A stretch of DNA of 64,000 bases from Silene conica (Eukaryota > Streptophyta > Magnoliopsida > Caryophyllales > Caryophyllaceae), in contig CM055312.2 of assembly GCA_029255685.2 (NCBI GenBank), positions 28,428,203 to 28,492,202 of the forward strand. Direction: 5' to 3'. Under the pieces are notes generated by a model that was not told the origin of the DNA, searched no databases, and saw nothing but the letters and a program-made list of their open reading frames with translations. The position numbers and the translations under genes were made by a program. Position 1 is the stretch's first letter, and each line of letters opens with the position of its first letter. Shown piece by piece: positions 33,923 to 45,987 of this stretch.

Positions 33923-36362
33923 TGATGGTTGAAAGTCGAAAATTGAACTACAAATGAAAATAAAGGAATTAAAACACAATTATCGTTTTAATAATTAAAC
34001 TTGTAAATTTTAAACAAGTTAAGCATCTATTTAATGATCTCTTACCCAATTAAGTAAATGATCCCGAGACCAAATACACACTAACTCGGGCACGGTTTAG
34101 CCGATACATCCCTCATTAATATGACTCGGTAGATTAACTCCTTAATCAATTCTACCTTTAGAACTCTCGGTCGATAAAATTACACTAGTTCTTATCTTAG
34201 CCCGAACTTATTACCACTACGGTGGCTCGAATACCTTCGTCGAGATCAACCAAATTTCGAGAATAAGTAATCATATTACCCCACTTCACCAACGTAATAA
34301 GGTTTGCACCCCGGTTTAGCCGAGCCTACTCCCTTATGAAGAAGATCCTTCGCGGGTTCTTTACTTTTTGGTAAGGCTTTGTCTCGATTTTTAAATAACG
34401 TAAGAGATCTTGTCAATTTATTATCTATCTCCTTTAAGTGAACAAAGTCGGTGAATTATCGATAAATTGATTGACACGGTCGATAAAATCGATGAAATGC
34501 ATGAGTTTGGATGACGATTTGGCTATGCATGCAAACATGATAAGCATAAATAAAAGCATAAAAACTTAAAAGCATAAATAAAACCCTAGTATGGCCTTTC
34601 CTAAAATAGAAAATAAAGTAAATTACAAATTCGGAAACCAACTCCTTTGGTCCCTTGAACTTCACACGCGGCACGCATCCCAAGGCAAACTCCGTCTTGG
34701 TCGGAACTCCTTTCCGAAATGGCACCGTCTTCAAGGATCTCCGGAATTACAAATAATTAAAAATTTTCTATCTATTTTATACATTATAAAATAAAATAAA
34801 ATGATATAATAAAGTGATACGAGATCACATTTAATTACAACCGAATCGATAAACCCTTACATTACGGGAAATATCGATTAATCTAAGGCCATACTAAGTA
34901 AATTACATAATTCAAAAATTACGTAAATAAAATATGACATTCATAAACAATAATTAAATATGCAATGCTTATGTAAAATGCAAAACCTAAGCCAAATCGT
35001 CCTATTTAAACACGTTTTAAATATCGTTATTCGTAATAACACGGTTTTATGGAATAGCGTGATTTAAACAATTTTAAAATCACTAATTTAGTTAAGTTTC
35101 CTAACACATTTTAGGATTCAAAATTTAGTCTTACTCAAATTTCGAAAATTAACTTAACTTATTTTAATATTGTTCGGTTTTAATCGGTTTTACGGGAAAT
35201 AGCATTAAAATAATCAAACGAGTCATAAAAATTTCGAAAATTCAAAATTCAAAATTTTGAACATACTGAAAATTTTCAAAAATTTCAGATCCTTAAAAAT
35301 TAAATATTTTCGAAATATGCCTTTTTATTTCGTAAAATAAGCCGTGTACATGCATAATTAATCGAAAAATTCAAAATTACTTCAAAATTATGTAATAAAA
35401 TACTAATATAATTTTTAAATCTTCCTAGACACTCAAATTATCTGAAAAGGCAAGGAAAAATCAGGTGCACACTGTTTAAGATCTGAAAAATAAAGATTAT
35501 GACTCTTTCAACACTCAATATCAACTTTAACCTTTAAAATTAAAAATTAAAGTTTCAGAAACTTTTGGCACTAAATAAAATTTTTTTGATGATCATATAT
35601 AATATGAATAATATGGGTGAATGTTTCGGACCATTTAAGTAACCTTTACTATTTTTAATAATTCGTGTCATATAGTACGCGATTTTACCGATTAAAATCA
35701 TTTCTCATGCAATATTCGAGTTTAAAAGCTCAAAATTCACATGCATGATAGAAATAATATATGTGACACTATATTAAATTTTTATGGTCAAATTCGAACT
35801 TAAACTATTTAAGCTAAAATATGTCACTAATATTACGATTTTTACGATAAAAATCAATATTCATGCAATATTAAAGAAACATTTCTGGAAAATTCATCAT
35901 ATATTTTAAATATTGCATGTGACATGTACAAAATTTTTTATAGTTAAATTCATAATATAACTATTTATCCCATATTTAACTCATTTTATGACTATTTAAC
36001 CATTAAAAATCATAAACCATGCATAAAACCTTCAATAATTTCGAAATATATATATTCATAATATGTTAAATGCATGTGAGAACATATTTAAAATTCATGG
36101 CCAGAAACATTATTTAGCTATTTTTCCCATATTAAAACGTTTTTAACCGATTTAGAGCATGAATTAAACAATTTAATTACAATATTGAACAATATTATTC
36201 CATAAATCATCAAAATGACTTAAAACTATTTTAAGACCAGAAAGTATACATGCATTAACATTTTCCTGCATATCCTATATGTACTACTCATTTTCGTTTT
36301 TAATTAAAATCGTATTTTCTCGCAAAAACGTATAAAATCGAGTTGCATGCAAGCAACCTAGT
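33923..36362 (-). other. C leader, non-coding
   Basis: 2.4 kb AT-rich leader, alignable with D's and in part with F's leader. No supported frame. Confidence 0.7.
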
Positions 36363-36374
36363 GCTCTGATACCA
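36363..36374 (-). other. C primer binding site (tRNA-iMet type)
   Basis: Minus strand TGGTATCAGAGC, 2 nt from the LTR. Confidence 0.9.
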
Positions 36375-36376
36375 CT

Positions 36377-37633
36377 TGAAGGGAACTCGGGTAGTCTTAC
36401 TAACTTGTTCGAAATATCTAGTCTTACTAATTATTTTACATTTTAATTAATCTCATATTAATTATACTCAAGATCTTATTCATGCAAAGTAAATACGGAA
36501 CAATAACGGAAATGGCCTTACAAACGGTCCGAAATGTGCTAGGACGGTCCTCCACGGAGCAACCAAAATAGCTTGCCTCCTTTACGTTGCACCCAAGACC
36601 TACCTTTAAACACCGAAGACCGAACACGAGCTAGGTGACGGAAATGGTTGCCTTAAACCGTGTACTAATAACAATATTAGTATACTAGAGAATATTATAT
36701 GAATAATATTTTAAGAGGATTTTATGTATTATTTCTTACACTTAGAAAAATACAATATGTGGTTCAACAACCAACATGTGATTTAGCATCATGTATATAT
36801 AGAATAGAAGAGGGTTGGGGTTGATGTGTTGGACGTGTGATCCTTGCTTGGCAAGGTTAATATTAGATCCCCTTTTGTCTTAACATAAGGTTAGGGTTGC
36901 ATGCCTACTATTTGGCATCTTACCTCTCTAATGATTGTGTCTTTGTCCTACTAATTCAAACAAGTTGGTCTTTCTAACACAATCACACGCCATCTTATAG
37001 TGTAAAATGAACTTTCATTTTACAATTTGTAATTTGTACAATTGTGCAATATATGACATCTTATGTGTCATAATTTAATTGTATTAATTTAAAATATATT
37101 TATCACATAAATAATATTTCTAAATTAATTAAATCATATTTAACAAATTAATTTAGTAATTCAAAATTACTATCCCAACATATGGTTATCGTAATAATCG
37201 TCGATACGATATATTAACAACGTTTGTTATAACCATGAACCACTCATTATACTAATTTCGATATTTCATAAATATCGATTAATATTTGACAATCGACACA
37301 TTTCAATTTCAAATATAAATCTTACCCTAAGATTCAACCTCTGATTTCTTGATATACGGTTTTAAGAATATCGATCAATCTGTATCCTATACAATTAATC
37401 AATATATTATTTAAGGGGTCTGTCCTATAGGTGTGACCTAAAGGGATCAACTGACTACCACCGTCATACGACAGTAATGTTAAACTCTAGTCAGCCAATC
37501 ATTACCGATTAATGTTGGTCAGTTGACTAAATCAATATCGGATCGTCCCTTGCATATTCTTTTCATAAGATTTATGATAATAATTTTTATCACTGTCGTG
37601 ATCGCACAATTGTTGAGGACACATTTCCCAACA
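36377..37633 (-). repeat. C right LTR (5' LTR), 1257 bp
   Basis: TG...CA on the minus strand; near-identical to the left copy. Confidence 0.92.
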
Positions 37634-37639
37634 GTTACA

Positions 37640-37653
37640 ATCACCCAATCTTC
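37640..37653 (-). other. B polypurine tract
   Basis: Minus strand GAAGATTGGGTGAT next to the last LTR base (37639), displaced from the rest of the LTR by C. Confidence 0.7.
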
Positions 37654-39785
37654 AAAAAGTTTCGTCCTCAAAACTCGAAGGTAGAAGTAAGTACGAAAAC
37701 AACTCTAACTTTCAAAGTGTATCATGCGGGTTATGACAACCCAAAACCTTATCTTTCAAGAAGTTTTCAAGAAGAAAAGGGTTTCAAGGCACCAGTCTTG
37801 TCAATGGATATTGGGATTCTCGTTACGTATTCAAGAGTCCGACATTCCAAATCTGAAACAAGTCCCAAAGTTTTGTTCAAATAAAGTTCAAAATTAGATT
37901 GATTCGGTGTTGACAAGCACATCACAGGTTATCAGACGTCTCCAATAACAAGTTCTAGTGGCGGTCAACGCTGAAATCCGACAAAATCGTAAAACGTTAC
38001 GTTTCTTAAAGCCAAGTTTTCTTCAAATAAACCACTACTCTCAAATTCTTGAAAAAGTAAGATTGTAACAATGATTAAAAATTGCTTCTAACGGAAGAGA
38101 AAGCAGTTTCAAATTCTCAAAACCACTAAGCTTTTTCCAAAAACAGTGAATTTAAAGTCAACAATTGGGAACAAGTTTCAAAACAGACGTTTGAGAGCGC
38201 GGCAACAGTCGCATAGTTTATTTTCAACACGAAGGATTAGGGGTTTCAAGCCTTGCGGCTGTCAGAACACAAAAAGGAGGGTTGGAGGAACGGAACAATC
38301 AAGTCGAAGGTTAAAGAAGACGGTAACCTTTGCCAAACATGGGTACACTAACCGCTCAATCCATAATCAAAACATCGTTACAACGATTTCTAGTATATCC
38401 CAAGGAGACGTTTCCAGTGACCTCGATACTCACAATGGTCCCACGGTTCCTCTTACCCTTCTCTTATCCACAAAACAAGGTATTCCTCTACAAGAAGGTT
38501 TCCAAACTCTCACTTAGTTTACAAAAATCTGTTCTATTAGGGTTAAGGATCTCTCACTCAAGGTGGAAACCTAATACACATACCTCGGACCAAGGTTTAC
38601 GCACTTTCTAAATCTAAATCTGAATTTTATCAACAAAACATCAAATTCTGAAATTAGGATACCAACCTTTCTACACTATGGCTTTTCTCAATCGGACAGG
38701 CCATGACCAAAATTACCTATATCCCTTAGTCCTACGTAGTTCGATTCCATCAAATTCATCCTATGGGGGTACTTCGAGATCCTAAGTTCTCCAAAGTCAT
38801 CTATTACCATAAAACGAACATTCCAAGGTAAGGTCTCATCACTAAGGTAACAACTTCCAAGTCAAGCGAGTCTATGACTGGTTCTCGTGACTAGTTCCTC
38901 AAAATGATTCAGATCTCAAGGTTCCTCAAAGTCTAAAGCAATATCATCCTTCCAGTTACCTATTCCCGAAAATTTAGATAACTTATCTCAGGTATTTCCT
39001 CAATTGACAATGAAATCCACTATCAGGTTATTAAGCTCGTATGATGTATCTACTATACTTGCATTATAGTCCACCAAATAACCACGCCTAAATCAATGCG
39101 TTTCCGAACTACATGTCCCAATGAATCATTCTATTCTATCCTCAAACTGGTGATGCGTCCTAAATTTTTTTCCTTTACGTCTTTCATTAGATAAATGCTA
39201 AGATCCATTAAGTAATCTAAGGTTGGACACTCACTCAATTCCACAAGCCCTTTGTAAATGTTTCAACACTCTACACATTCACCAACAACTCTCGTTCTTC
39301 AAGTTTAAACGGCAATAGCTTACTTCATCTACTTATCTGTCAACATCTGTACCTCAAGCTAAATCCTCGAATTTACTTACTACTCTAAGTTCCTCTAAAT
39401 TCTCTAATGGTATTTACAAACTTACAATCATCCATGACTCAGCAAGGTTCTCACACCTAAGTTCCCTTAAAAGTCGGGTATAACACTCTACCAAGCACCG
39501 TTATCTCATCATTCACTTACTCTTCAAATTAGTAACATATAGACACTAAGATCCACAACACATTCCATTAGCTCCTCAGGTTTTTCCTCAAATAATAACA
39601 CTCTCTAATTCACGGTCTACATCTAACCTCAAGAAATTCCCAAGTCTGTCTATGGTAGGTTACCGCACGAGGTGTTTCAGGGAAGCAAGTTATCAGATTG
39701 AGTAAAAAGGAAATGAGGATAGATCCCAAAGAAGATTAACAGGAATCTAAGGAAAGAGACTAATATCTTAACAGCTACAAGTACA
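37654..39785 (-). other. B interior downstream of gag, non-coding
   Basis: 2.1 kb without a supported frame or pol motif on either strand. The part next to the purine tract resembles A's. Confidence 0.7.
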
Positions 39786-41081
39786 TCAAACCACAAATAA
39801 GATGGTAGGCATGAACATATTAGTAGGTGGGTCAGGGTGAACTCCAGTCTCAGCTTGATTCCGAACAGCTCCGGCTCCACTGGTCTCAGCCTCTAGGTCA
39901 GTAGTAATAGCTCTGTCAATAGGGGTATTCCTCTCGGGGCACTCGAAGAAGAAATGTCCAGGCTTCTTGCAGGTATAGCATAAGTAAGGATTACTGTCAC
40001 ATGTAACTCTAGGATGAAGGGCTTTGCGACACTTGAAACACTTCAGGGGTGCTTCTGTCGAGGGTTCCATGTCTCGATCTTGGGAAGCCTCAGGGTCAAT
40101 AGTGATAGCTATGTTGATGGCGACATTCCCTACGTGGCACTCGAAAGAGCGATGTCCAAATCCCTCACAGGTGAAGCATTGGTACGGGTCACCATAACAG
40201 TCAACTCTAGGATGAAGATCCTTGCGGCACTTAAAGCACTTTAGGGGAACGTCCGATGGGAGGCTCATGTTTCGGACTTGAGAAGTCTTAGCTCTCCGGA
40301 ACTTCTTGTTCTTCAGGGGACGCTTCCTTGTTCCAAGAAGGGAGGAAACAGGAGGACTAAGAGATCTCCCGCTTCGGTATACATGCAAAGGCGGTGGAGG
40401 AGGAGATAAGGCTCTAGCTCCTTCACAATAGATCTGGTAAGGGTCATCCGCTCGCAAGACACCGTAATAACTCTGGAAGTAAGAAGTCGGGTCACCACTG
40501 GCTACACTCCTAGTCTCAGCATTAAGCTTGCTCCGGAACAGGTAAGCTTTGTCTTCTTCTCTCTTAACTAGCTGTGGGACAAAGTGGATTAGCTCCTCAA
40601 ATCGATTGGTGAAGGCTTGAACAGAAATGGTTCCTTGGCAAAGGTTCATGAACTCGGTCATCTTATCTTGACGTATGTCCCTGTGGTAAAACCTCATGCC
40701 AAGAAGAGTCTTGAAACGACTCCAAGTGAAAGTAGGGTCACGAGTAGCAGGAGCACTGATCGTCAACCACCAGCCCCTAGCTTCACGAACCAAGAACTGA
40801 GATGCTACTCGGGTCTGATCCTCAGGTCGAACATCATAAATCATGAAGTTCCTTTCCATGTCAAAGAACCAAGCGGTGAGGGTCGCAACACTGGTCTCTC
40901 CGTCGAATGTCTTAGCCGCATTCCTCCACATCTGGGTGATAATCCAAGCCAATCCTCCAGGTTGGTTACTTCCCGAGGTTTGAAATGAAGAAGAAGGCAT
41001 AGACGACCTAGCTATGCAATCCTGAAGAGTTTGAATGAGGGCTTGAGTCTCAGCATTCTCATCATTGGTTGGCTCTGTCAT
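39786..41081 (-). CDS. gag: B gag (Ty3-type) with four zinc knuckles
   Basis: Open frame of 431 codons starting MTEPTNDENAETQ, about 170 bp inside the primer site. Residues about 50-220 are a Ty3 retrotransposon Gag domain (AAKTFDGETSVATLTAWFFDMERNF, VASQFLVREARGWW, FKTLLGMRFYHRDIRQDKMTEFMNL, FTNRFEELIHFVPQLV). After a Pro/Arg-rich linker come four CX2CX4HX4C knuckles in two pairs: CFKCRKDLHPRVDC, CFTCEGFGHRSFEC, CFKCRKALHPRVTC, CYTCKKPGHFFFEC. The pairs resemble each other, implying an internal duplication of a two-knuckle unit. Ty3 Gags usually have one or two knuckles. The frame looks whole. It is the only coding frame of B. Confidence 0.88.
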   Translation of the reverse strand: MTEPTNDENAETQALIQTLQDCIARSSMPSSSFQTSGSNQPGGLAWIITQMWRNAAKTFDGETSVATLTAWFFDMERNFMIYDVRPEDQTRVASQFLVREARGWWLTISAPATRDPTFTWSRFKTLLGMRFYHRDIRQDKMTEFMNLCQGTISVQAFTNRFEELIHFVPQLVKREEDKAYLFRSKLNAETRSVASGDPTSYFQSYYGVLRADDPYQIYCEGARALSPPPPPLHVYRSGRSLSPPVSSLLGTRKRPLKNKKFRRAKTSQVRNMSLPSDVPLKCFKCRKDLHPRVDCYGDPYQCFTCEGFGHRSFECHVGNVAINIAITIDPEASQDRDMEPSTEAPLKCFKCRKALHPRVTCDSNPYLCYTCKKPGHFFFECPERNTPIDRAITTDLEAETSGAGAVRNQAETGVHPDPPTNMFMPTILFVV

Positions 41082-41238
41082 TCTTCAATCATAAGAGAAT
41101 AAACCGTTAAACGTATTCCTAACAAGGCACAAACAGACTACAATATAAGTCCTTAAATCTACCCCATCTCTCTTTCATTATTTGTTTATTTGGTCAAGTT
41201 AAGGTTGGGGGTCACATGAGTGCGTCAGGAGCAACAAT

Positions 41239-41250
41239 GCTCTAATACCA
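41239..41250 (-). other. B primer binding site (tRNA-iMet type)
   Basis: Minus strand close to TGGTATCAGAGC, 2 nt from the LTR; flanking sequence shared with A. Confidence 0.8.
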
Positions 41251-41398
41251 ACTGTAAAACCCCTCGCGAAAGCGGAAATATAAAACACACAAAGTACTAA
41301 AAATGCAGCGGAATTTAAACTTTTTAACATAAACAACATGCGAGGTGGATTAAAACTGAAAACTGAAACTGACATAAACAGAAATAGATAAGTATACT

Positions 41399-42687
41399 TG
41401 TTAGGTTTTATTAGTAGCTCATAAACTAAATTAGTCATACTAAACTAACCTTGTGATTTAACATTTTAATTTACATGTTAAAACGATCTTATGCATGCTA
41501 ATAATGCGGAAATAAGGAGAGTATTTGAACCCTTACACACGGTCCAAATGATTAGCAAGGATGATCCTCCGAGTACCCAAAATAGAATACCTCCTTTGGA
41601 TGCACCAAGACAACCCCTCAATCAACCGAGACTTGAACGAGCTAGTTACAAAATCGGTTTTCTCCTTAAACAATTCTAATCACTCTTATTAGAATGTAAT
41701 TTTAATACTACAAATAGTATAAGTTATTATCTTATAATATGAGTTTTAGAGGTTAATAATCTCTCTTTACTTAGAGTATATTTCGGCTAAGAGGAGAAGA
41801 GAGTTTATTTGATTTTTCTACACTTAGAAAATTATTCAAGCATTAGAAGAACTAGGGCTTTCATTAGGTGAGCATCTTATACTTAAATGTTGGATGCTTG
41901 GGTATGGGTGGCCGGGTATGGGAGGGCTCCAAGGGGGAACACAGCACTTTCCCATGTAGATAGGGTGGCTCTAGGTAGCATCTTAATTAAAGTTAAGCAT
42001 GCTTTAACCAACATGTTTGTGTTAATTTAATAACACACAACATATCCTCAACCCATCCCAAAACCGGTGCAACAACACTTAAAATGGACCTTATTTTACA
42101 ATTTTATCAACCTTACAATTTTAGGTTATGTGACATACAATATGTCAAAATATAACAATTGTTTTAATTTAATCATACATATTTATCTTATAAATATTAT
42201 TCATAAATTAATAAATCTCATTTATCAAGTTGACAAGTAATTCGAAATTACTAAATATAAAATGGTCACTTATAATAATCGTCAATACGATTTACAACCT
42301 TTGTATTAATTATAACCCAATTCATTCTAATTTCGATATAATAAAATATCGTTTACTGTTTAACAATTGAAACATTTCAATTTTAAACATAAATCTTACA
42401 TTAAGATTCAACCTCTAATTTCTCGATATACGAGTTTAAGGAATATGATCAAATCGTATCAATATACATTTGATCATTTTATCAATTAAGGGAATTGTCC
42501 TAAAGGTGTGACCTAAAGGGATCAACTGACCATCACCGTCATACGACAGTAATGTCAAACTCTAGCTAGCCAATCATTACCGATTAATGTTGGTCAGTTG
42601 ACTAATAATTCGTATCATCCCTTGCGCATTCTCGTCATGAAATTTAATTACGTGATCGCACTATTGTTGAGGACACATTTCCCAACA
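41399..42687 (-). repeat. D left LTR (3' LTR)
   Basis: 1289 bp, the same length as the right copy. Confidence 0.93.
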
Positions 42688-42699
42688 ATCTCCCACTTG
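42688..42699 (-). other. D polypurine tract
   Basis: Minus strand AAGTGGGAGAT just before the LTR, as in C. Confidence 0.7.
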
Positions 42700-45047
42700 T
42701 CCTCGACAAGTGTGCGTCACCAATTCTCTTGTCCTATTACAATCTCCCACTCAATGCAAGATGTCTCTCTGAGGTCGTACTTGCATTTGATCATATCATG
42801 AGTGGTTTCCTCGATCTGGAGAATAACTGTCTGACCGGAATTATCTACCATAGATACCTTCCGAGCGTGGCCACGCATTTCCAGTTAACTTCTCCTCGAG
42901 TGGCCCTGAGATTTGAACAACCCTGACAAGGGGTGGACAATTTCTATCGCACTACTTCCTTCAACTAGTCACAGTTAGTCACAACCGAAAACAATCCCAT
43001 TTGACTCCAGTTACGAAAAGTCGTAGAGAATGGATCAAAGTTATGCCTAAACTGTACCATCTTGGGAGAGCAGTCTTTAGTCTAAGAATTGACTCACAAG
43101 AATACTATAGCAGCTCTCGCCACGACCCGGCTATAAAATTTCCAGAACTCTATAAGCGGTCACATTGCCCGACAGAGTGTCTCTTACAGTCTGCCTATGT
43201 GATCGACTAGTCATCACATATGACTCTATGGCACTTGAACTTGCCATCAATCGCCTCACACTCTAGTCGCTTTGAGACGTCACCTCATGTAAGCGGCTAG
43301 GGACCATACTAAGTCAATCCAGTTCACTTATGGGGTTCAATATTGTCTCATACAACCCATTTGGATTCTGACAAAGTATTTTTTACTTTGAGTTATTAAT
43401 AACTCAAATGATGTTGTCATGCAACAATAGTCAACACTATTACATTGCATTTTGATGCACAATCATCTATTTGTATTAGTGTTTTGCGAATAACCCTTTA
43501 TTCAAATTTTGCAAAACTTACAAATTTTTGTCTCCTTCATTCTCATATTATCTCGTATAATATGATCCTATTTGAGTACATATCTAGAACTCTTTCTAGA
43601 TTTTGAGTTTCCTTTCCGAAGGAAAGCTCCCACTGTTATCTTATAACTTGTGACGTATCGATATACAGTCACTTATGTACTAAAAACTTTATTGTAGTCT
43701 ATTTATGATTTCATCATTCTAATAATTTTCATTCATCTTGGCTATTTGATAATGGTTTTATTCATCATTATGAATAACGTATCCAACCATTCTAATTTCT
43801 AATGGGCTACCTTTTATTATCCATATAATAAACCTTCCCTTTTAAAACTCCATCATCATATGATACAAATTATTTTATTCATCTAAATTGAGTACCTCTT
43901 ATTCTTTACTCTTAAAGAATCACCCATTCTCTCTAAATGGTAGGTTTCAATTCTTTGATGAATATCGCTCCCACTAAAATCAATATCTCTCGATATCTTA
44001 AATGAACCTTTCATTTCACGCATGTTAAACTATTACTCGAATCATTATCACTATCACTATCCCTATAGTGATCTGTTTCCATTCAATCATTCATTACCTT
44101 CTTATCATGTCTTCGTTTCCTCGAGACGAAAATGACATGATAATTTCTTTATAACTAACTTGAGAGGATTGAGATGATTTCTTCTCTTTTATCTTATAAA
44201 TTTAGAAAAATCATTTATTAAGGAACCGTTTTCCTTCCGATTTCATACGGGGTTTCAAGTTTCCTCTCTATGAAACAATGAACACAAAGAACCTTTCTTC
44301 GAGTGTCCTCCCATAGTTTCTTCAGTGTCCTCTCGTAGTTTCTTCAAATCATTTAGGGCTCTTCTTAAGACTCCCAAGAAGGAATCTTCTCTAAGATCCT
44401 TTATTTTTATCATTGGTTTGCGAGCGAAATATTTTCTCCCACTCTATCCTTCTAACAATAATCTTTATTCGTTCAAGGATAGCTATTTCGATTAACCAAT
44501 GTATCTGAATGTTTGAAGTTTGATAGGTGTGATGAATACATTCTCATTTTCACTTAAAATGAAAATCTTATAATGAACTGATATAGTCTCATTTTGATTG
44601 AATTTATCTCATGGGGTGTAGTCCTCCGTTTTGATCAACTCTTTGATTATATTATATTGATCGTATCAATAGTTTGTTTCGTGATAAAATCACTATTATT
44701 CATGTTTAAACAAGGTATGCTATTTATTTGAGAAATCAAAACATTGATTAAGAACAAAAGTAGTGACTCGGGTTGAAAACCAAGTCACCAATATCCAAAA
44801 CTACAACCATTGTTTTAGGATTTTAATCCTTGTCTTACAAGAAAATAAATTGTTCCATAAATAAATGCAAAATATGAAAGAAGACGATATGAAAATTAGA
44901 GGCTAGCTCTTCAAGTCTTCGATCATTTGGATGCTACCATAGCCATCCAAGTAAGGAACTTCAAGCTTCCTTCTTCTTGCCCTTATCATTATAGGAGGCG
45001 CCCCTTTAAAACAATTAAAAAGGGTAAATATCAACACATTTGTATCA
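42700..45047 (-). other. D interior downstream of gag, non-coding
   Basis: 2.35 kb without a pol motif, homologous to C's 30567-32995. Confidence 0.75.
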
Positions 45048-45987
45048 TTATACATAAGTTGATAAATGACATGAATTTAAACGAGAATTATTACCTACGG
45101 CGGTTGTCTTCCCATTTTTGAGATCACTTAAGTATTTGGGGCAATTTCGCTTCCAATGACCGATCCTCGTGCAATAATGGCACTTGTCTTGCTCTTTTGA
45201 AGACGAGGTGGAAGCGCCTTTCGAAAAGGTCTTTTCTTTGGTCGCCTTGGGCTTGAACGTTTTCTTGCCCTTGCCTTTAGAGGCATTCCTCTTGAAGCTC
45301 GTTTTCCCTTTCTTTTCGATGTTCAAAACATCTTTGGTGGAACTTTCATGAAGTCCCATGTCCCTTTCGGCTTGGACGAGCATCTTATGCAACTCATCCA
45401 ACGTGGTCTCTTGGTTTCGCATATTGAAATTCACCCGGAATTGAGCATATGCTTTAACCTTATTGAGTGAGTGAAGAACTCGGTCAATAATAAGAGAGTC
45501 GGGAACATCAACATCTTGAGCTTTTAGAGTCTCTGCGAGCTCAACGAGTTTGAGCACATGAGGGCTTATCTTTTGCCCTTCCTTGAAAGTTATGTCAAAG
45601 AAGGCGGAAGCCGCCTCATATTGAATCACCCTTGGAGTTTGCGAAAACATGGTCGCAAGCTTGGTGTATATATATCTCATACGATGTGGTCAACTTAATC
45701 ATACTCCTTTGGAGATCCGGCTCCATGGAGAAGATGAGCACATTTTTAAGAGCGGAGGACTCTTTCATGTAGGCTTCATAGGCCTCACGAGTTCCGACCG
45801 CGGAACGAGCGGTTGGAGCGGGAGGAGCGGCTTCGGATAGGTAACGACTCTTATCGTCACCTTGAGCGGCCAAAAGTAATTGCGCATCCCAATCCTTAAA
45901 GTTTGAACCATGCTTATCGAGTTTGCAACGATCCATAAAGGATCGAAGCCATGATAAGTTAGTGAGAGGTGGAGCGTTGGTTGCCAT
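45048..45987 (-). pseudogene. gag: D gag (Copia-type)
   Basis: Starts MATNAPPLTNLSWLRSFMDRCKLDKHGSNFKDW and shows the same capsid signatures as C (NVLIFSMEPDLQR, FRVNFNMRNQETTLDELHKMLVQAERDMGL), a Lys-rich linker (KGKGKKTFKPKATKEKTF) and a CCHC knuckle (CHYCTRIGHWKRNC). It ends soon after the knuckle, with no protease. About one break. Despite the young LTRs this gag is not open end to end, so D was probably mobilised with Gag supplied by a relative such as C, or broke after insertion. Confidence 0.82.

Larger units (their letters stand above)
29298..37633 (-). mobile_element. C: gag-only Copia-type LTR retrotransposon (TR-GAG-like)
   Basis: Flanked by GTTAC (29293-29297 and 37634-37638). 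LTRs of about 1257 bp (TGTTGGGAAATGTG...CCCTTCA on the minus strand), iMet primer site, 5.8 kb interior with one coding frame, a Copia gag, and no pol. LTRs differ by about ten substitutions and two small indels (about 0.8%), so insertion is recent. Layout matches D and the described TR-GAG class (terminal-repeat elements with gag only). It looks structurally whole for that class. Confidence 0.88.

Noticed and set aside
38146-38611. Plus-strand frames in B's interior
   Set aside because: On the strand opposite to gag, no domain, ordinary chance frames.
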